DNA of 54,810 nucleotides from Candidatus Binatia bacterium (lineage in GTDB: Bacteria; Desulfobacterota; Binatia; UBA1149; CAITLU01): NCBI GenBank assembly GCA_036493895.1, contig DASXOZ010000056.1:1-54810 (forward strand), written 5' to 3'. A program made the translations under genes and the position numbers. Shown piece by piece: positions 52,525 to 54,810 of this stretch (the first letter of the stretch is position 1; every line of letters begins with the position of its first letter). A model generated the notes under the pieces. The model was given only the letters and a program-made list of their open reading frames with translations. It did no database searches and had not been told where the DNA came from.

Positions 52525-52870
52525 TCTCCGCAGTCCCCGCTTGAACGACGAAGATTCGACGGTTTCGAGTCGGCGTCGGTTGAGCTTCGACCGCCGCGGG
52601 GGACGGGTCTGGCCGCGATCCCGTCGGAGGTGTCAGCAAACCTTGTTTTGGGCTGGCAAGTAGGGCTCGGTCCGAGCGGCCGAAGCCCCGGCGCGCGGTC
52701 AAGTTGTCAGAAAGACTCTTATCGGACGTCGATTCGCGGGCGAGGCACGGGGTGGATCTCGGAATTGGCCACTTGAATCTCCTATCCTCTTTCGCCCGAC
52801 TGTTCAGTCGAATAAGATTTCGCGCACTACGGGGCATCGCACGCGGAGCCTCACGCGCGCACTCCACCAA
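52525..52870. other. Non-coding region after transposase remnant
   Basis: 346 bp with no supported gene. It may contain the 3' end of the IS91-type element; CTTATCGGACGTCGATTCGC (52718-52737) is a candidate terminal segment but cannot be proven from one copy. The segment from about 52760 is AT-richer than the rest of the window. Confidence 0.35.
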
Positions 52871-53797
52871 TCATCGCCGCGGTGTCGGCATCATCGCGAC
52901 TGCCTGGTTCGCCAGCATGCGCGTAATCATCGCGTCCTTCTCGACCCAGAGCGCCGCGATCCAGGCCTGGACGCGTGCGCGGTAGGCCGGGTCGTTTTCG
53001 TAGTCGCCGCCCAGCAGGTCTTGCGGGATGGCCAGCTCGCGCACGAAAACGCGGACGACGCGCAGGCGCCCGGACAGGATGTCGAGGAAGGTCGGACGAC
53101 CACCGGGGTATACGATGGTCACGTCGATGACTTTCCGCAGGATGTCACCCATCGCGTTGAGCACGAATGCGATGCCGCCGGCCTTCGGCTTGAGCAGGTG
53201 GGCGTACGGCGATTCCTGCTGGGCGCGCTTCGCCTCGGTGAAGCGCGTGCCCTCGACGAAATTCATCACCGACACCGCCACGTGGCGGAATCGCTCGCAG
53301 GCTCGCCGAGTGGTGTTCAGATCGGTGCCCTTCAGTTCGGGGCGTCTTTCGAGCAGTTCCTTCGAGTGCCTTTGCATGAACGGAAAATCGAGGGCCCACC
53401 ACGCCAGGCCAAGTATCGGCACCCAGATGAGTTCCTTCTTCAGGAAGAATTTCAGGAACGGCAGACGTTTGTTGAAGATCTTCTGCAACACCGGAATGTC
53501 CACCCAGCTCTGGTGGTTGCTGAGGACGAGGTAGTGGCCGTCGTAACGGAGGTTCTGAATCCCCTCTACCTGCCACTCGATCTTCGTGAACAACCGGAAG
53601 GTGAAACCGTTGACGCCGATCCAGCTCTCGGCAATCAGGATCAGCGCGCGGGACAGGAAGGTGCGGACGGCTGGCACTGGCACCAGGAATTTCACCATCG
53701 CGAGCGTGAAGAGCGGCACACAATGGAGCGTGGTGTTGGCCACGATCACGAACAATCCGAGCACGATTTTCACGAAGGCGGGAAGGAAATGGAGCAT
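52871..53797 (-). CDS. 1-acyl-glycerol-3-phosphate acyltransferase-family protein, YihG-like
   Basis: A 308-residue membrane acyltransferase of the PlsC family. An N-terminal hydrophobic pair (residues 5-55) anchors it. The catalytic motif is NHQSWVD (H95, D100), followed by FFLKKELIWVPILGLAWWAL, DFPFMQRHSKELL and NFVEGTRFTEAKR. This series closely follows E. coli YihG rather than PlsC itself. It would add acyl chains to lysophosphatidate. ATG 53797. The gene context (next to IS debris) suggests possible transfer. Confidence 0.9.
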   Translation of the reverse strand: MLHFLPAFVKIVLGLFVIVANTTLHCVPLFTLAMVKFLVPVPAVRTFLSRALILIAESWIGVNGFTFRLFTKIEWQVEGIQNLRYDGHYLVLSNHQSWVDIPVLQKIFNKRLPFLKFFLKKELIWVPILGLAWWALDFPFMQRHSKELLERRPELKGTDLNTTRRACERFRHVAVSVMNFVEGTRFTEAKRAQQESPYAHLLKPKAGGIAFVLNAMGDILRKVIDVTIVYPGGRPTFLDILSGRLRVVRVFVRELAIPQDLLGGDYENDPAYRARVQAWIAALWVEKDAMITRMLANQAVAMMPTPRR

Positions 53798-53868
53798 CGT
53801 GGATTCCCGTCAGTTGTCTCCGTGGAAGGAGTTCTCCAGGTCGATGAACTCGCGCTCGTCCGCCGCAT

Positions 53869-54360
53869 TCACCGCTGCGACGCTTGCGTTGTGTAGTGGA
53901 AGTACCAGGTCGTATCGTCGGCGGCAGCCTTCTTCGCGTCGAAGCCATACTTTTCGGCCAGGGCCTCGCCCACGCGCTTCTTGAGCGCCGGATCCGTCAC
54001 GCGCTCGAGAAGCCTCCCATAGACCTGACCGTTCGTTCGCAGGCGAACGCGCGGGTCTTCGAGAACCACTTTGGGCCAGCGTCGCCATGCGCCGAAAGCC
54101 GACGGCGAGTAGAGTTCGCCGTCCACGACGACGCCCCAGATGTGGAGCGACCACGGCCGCGAGGGGCGAATCTCCAGCTCGAGTTCCTTCCCGATCTTCG
54201 ACCAGTCCGGGTTCTCCGTCGAATTCACTGGGCCTGACAGCGCGCCGCCAGGGATCGGCCCCAGCGGGCCGTCGAACAGATAGCCACCGAAGGTATCGAG
54301 AAGCAGCACTGTCAGGACGATCGCGCCGACGACAGCCCCGAACCACTTCAAAAATCCCAT
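53869..54360 (-). CDS. Membrane-anchored protein of unknown function, split-barrel-like
   Basis: A 163-residue protein with one N-terminal membrane segment (MGFLKWFGAVVGAIVLTVLLL). The mature part has WSLHIWGVVVDGELYSPSAFGAWRRWPKVVLEDPRVRLR, which resembles flavin/PNPOx-like split-barrel proteins (DUF2255-like) by pattern, then two C-terminal helices. I do not recognise a firm family. It lies 71 bp upstream of the YihG-like gene on the same strand, so may be its operon partner. Confidence 0.65.
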   Translation of the reverse strand: MGFLKWFGAVVGAIVLTVLLLDTFGGYLFDGPLGPIPGGALSGPVNSTENPDWSKIGKELELEIRPSRPWSLHIWGVVVDGELYSPSAFGAWRRWPKVVLEDPRVRLRTNGQVYGRLLERVTDPALKKRVGEALAEKYGFDAKKAAADDTTWYFHYTTQASQR

Positions 54361-54751
54361 GAGACTCGTCTACTCGGTACGGATGTCCGAGGACAACGTG
54401 CGGGACCCCGTACGGTGTCAAAGCTCGGCCGAAACCTACGCAGCCTTCCAATACCGGAATTTCGGACGCTACCGATCTCTTCGCCGAAGCCGAAGCCAGA
54501 GGATCGGGCATGAAACAGATCACAGGGCGCGGACGAAGGACCGGAACTCTGGCCGTACGGCTTCCTTCAGCGCGGCTCGACGGCCACAATCGCGGTCAAG
54601 AGGATCTTCGGAAACTACCCCTCATCCTTGGTTTCCAGTTCGTCGGCCGAGCCGGCATCGTGGCTTCGCGGGCACTCGGGTCTTGATGCCACGCATCCCG
54701 TCGTGCCTGGGGGTTGCCCCACGAGAACGGAAGGGGATACATTTCGCGGCG
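54361..54751. other. Right-edge stretch without a supported gene
   Basis: 391 bp in which I find no convincing coding region. Short frames on both strands have composition unlike the genes in this window. It may be the promoter side of the split-barrel gene plus remnants of an accessory module. Confidence 0.35.
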
Positions 54752-54802
54752 ATGACGACCGCTCTTCAGAAGGCGTTCGAAGTAGCGTCGAGACTTCCCT
54801 GA
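54752..54802 (+). pseudogene. Possible broken or edge-cut small antitoxin-like ORF
   Basis: MTTALQKAFEVASRLP followed by an in-frame TGA. This resembles the first residues of common small antitoxin/addiction-module proteins (MTTALxKAFxEAxKLP). A one-base shift would restore reading (LPDGT...). GAAGGGGATA lies upstream. Window end prevents judgement on whether it is a frameshifted gene or chance. Confidence 0.25.
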
Positions 54803-54810
54803 TGGAACGT

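Overview
This window is 54.8 kb of high-GC bacterial chromosome. Genes are densely packed, with many ATGA, GTGA and TTGA stop/start overlaps and frequent GTG or TTG starts. No tRNA, rRNA, CRISPR array or phage module is visible. The content suggests an uncultured, Gram-negative, deltaproteobacterial-grade soil or groundwater bacterium, with Candidatus Binatota as one possibility. Pointers are abundant acyl-CoA metabolism, Thr-tract lipoprotein linkers, a WS/DGAT acyltransferase and many lipoproteins. This placement is inference; no marker gene in the window settles it.

Layout. 1-5.8 kb: a minus-strand operon (duplicated AhpD-like protein, V4R-like sensor, TrmJ-like RNA methyltransferase) diverges from a TetR regulator followed by two acyl-CoA dehydrogenases. 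6.2-10.8 kb: membrane ankyrin protein, TPR lipoprotein, amidohydrolase and a small DUF4079-like membrane protein. 10.8-17 kb: cell-surface lipoproteins, a zinc alcohol dehydrogenase, a lipoprotein phosphodiesterase and a THUMP protein. 17-20.6 kb: a phosphotransferase operon, a lone receiver domain and an exported ComEA-like protein. 20.7-28.5 kb: housekeeping genes ligA, acylphosphatase, a phosphotriesterase-family hydrolase, thpR and rsmI, then a split glutamine-dependent NAD+ synthetase whose two subunits both carry unusual charged, disordered tails. 28.7-34.7 kb: alcohol dehydrogenase, two Nudix hydrolases, an esterase, a CaiB-type CoA-transferase/racemase, rsmE and aat. 35-43 kb: a ferredoxin-type reductase, DUF1295 membrane reductase, two SRPBCC proteins, a GST, an extended SDR, a deoxyhypusine-synthase-like enzyme and a large acyl-CoA dehydrogenase. 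43-50.4 kb: lipoprotein, WS/DGAT, amidohydrolase, dehydrogenase and a translationally coupled alpha-oxoamine synthase/DUF2804 pair. 50.5-54.8 kb: an accessory patch with HicA/HicB toxin-antitoxin, an IS91-type transposase remnant, a YihG-like acyltransferase and a degraded right edge.

How it works together. The dominant theme is lipid and CoA-thioester metabolism: three acyl-CoA dehydrogenases, CaiB/AMACR, WS/DGAT, the alpha-oxoamine synthase, DUF1295 and the ferredoxin-type reductase. Housekeeping RNA and DNA genes are interspersed. The candidates I rate most interesting are the tailed NAD+ synthetase pair, the alpha-oxoamine synthase/DUF2804 pair, and a family of GGGGTCAGGCACC palindromes in three intergenic gaps. 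No clearly new defence or mobile system was found.
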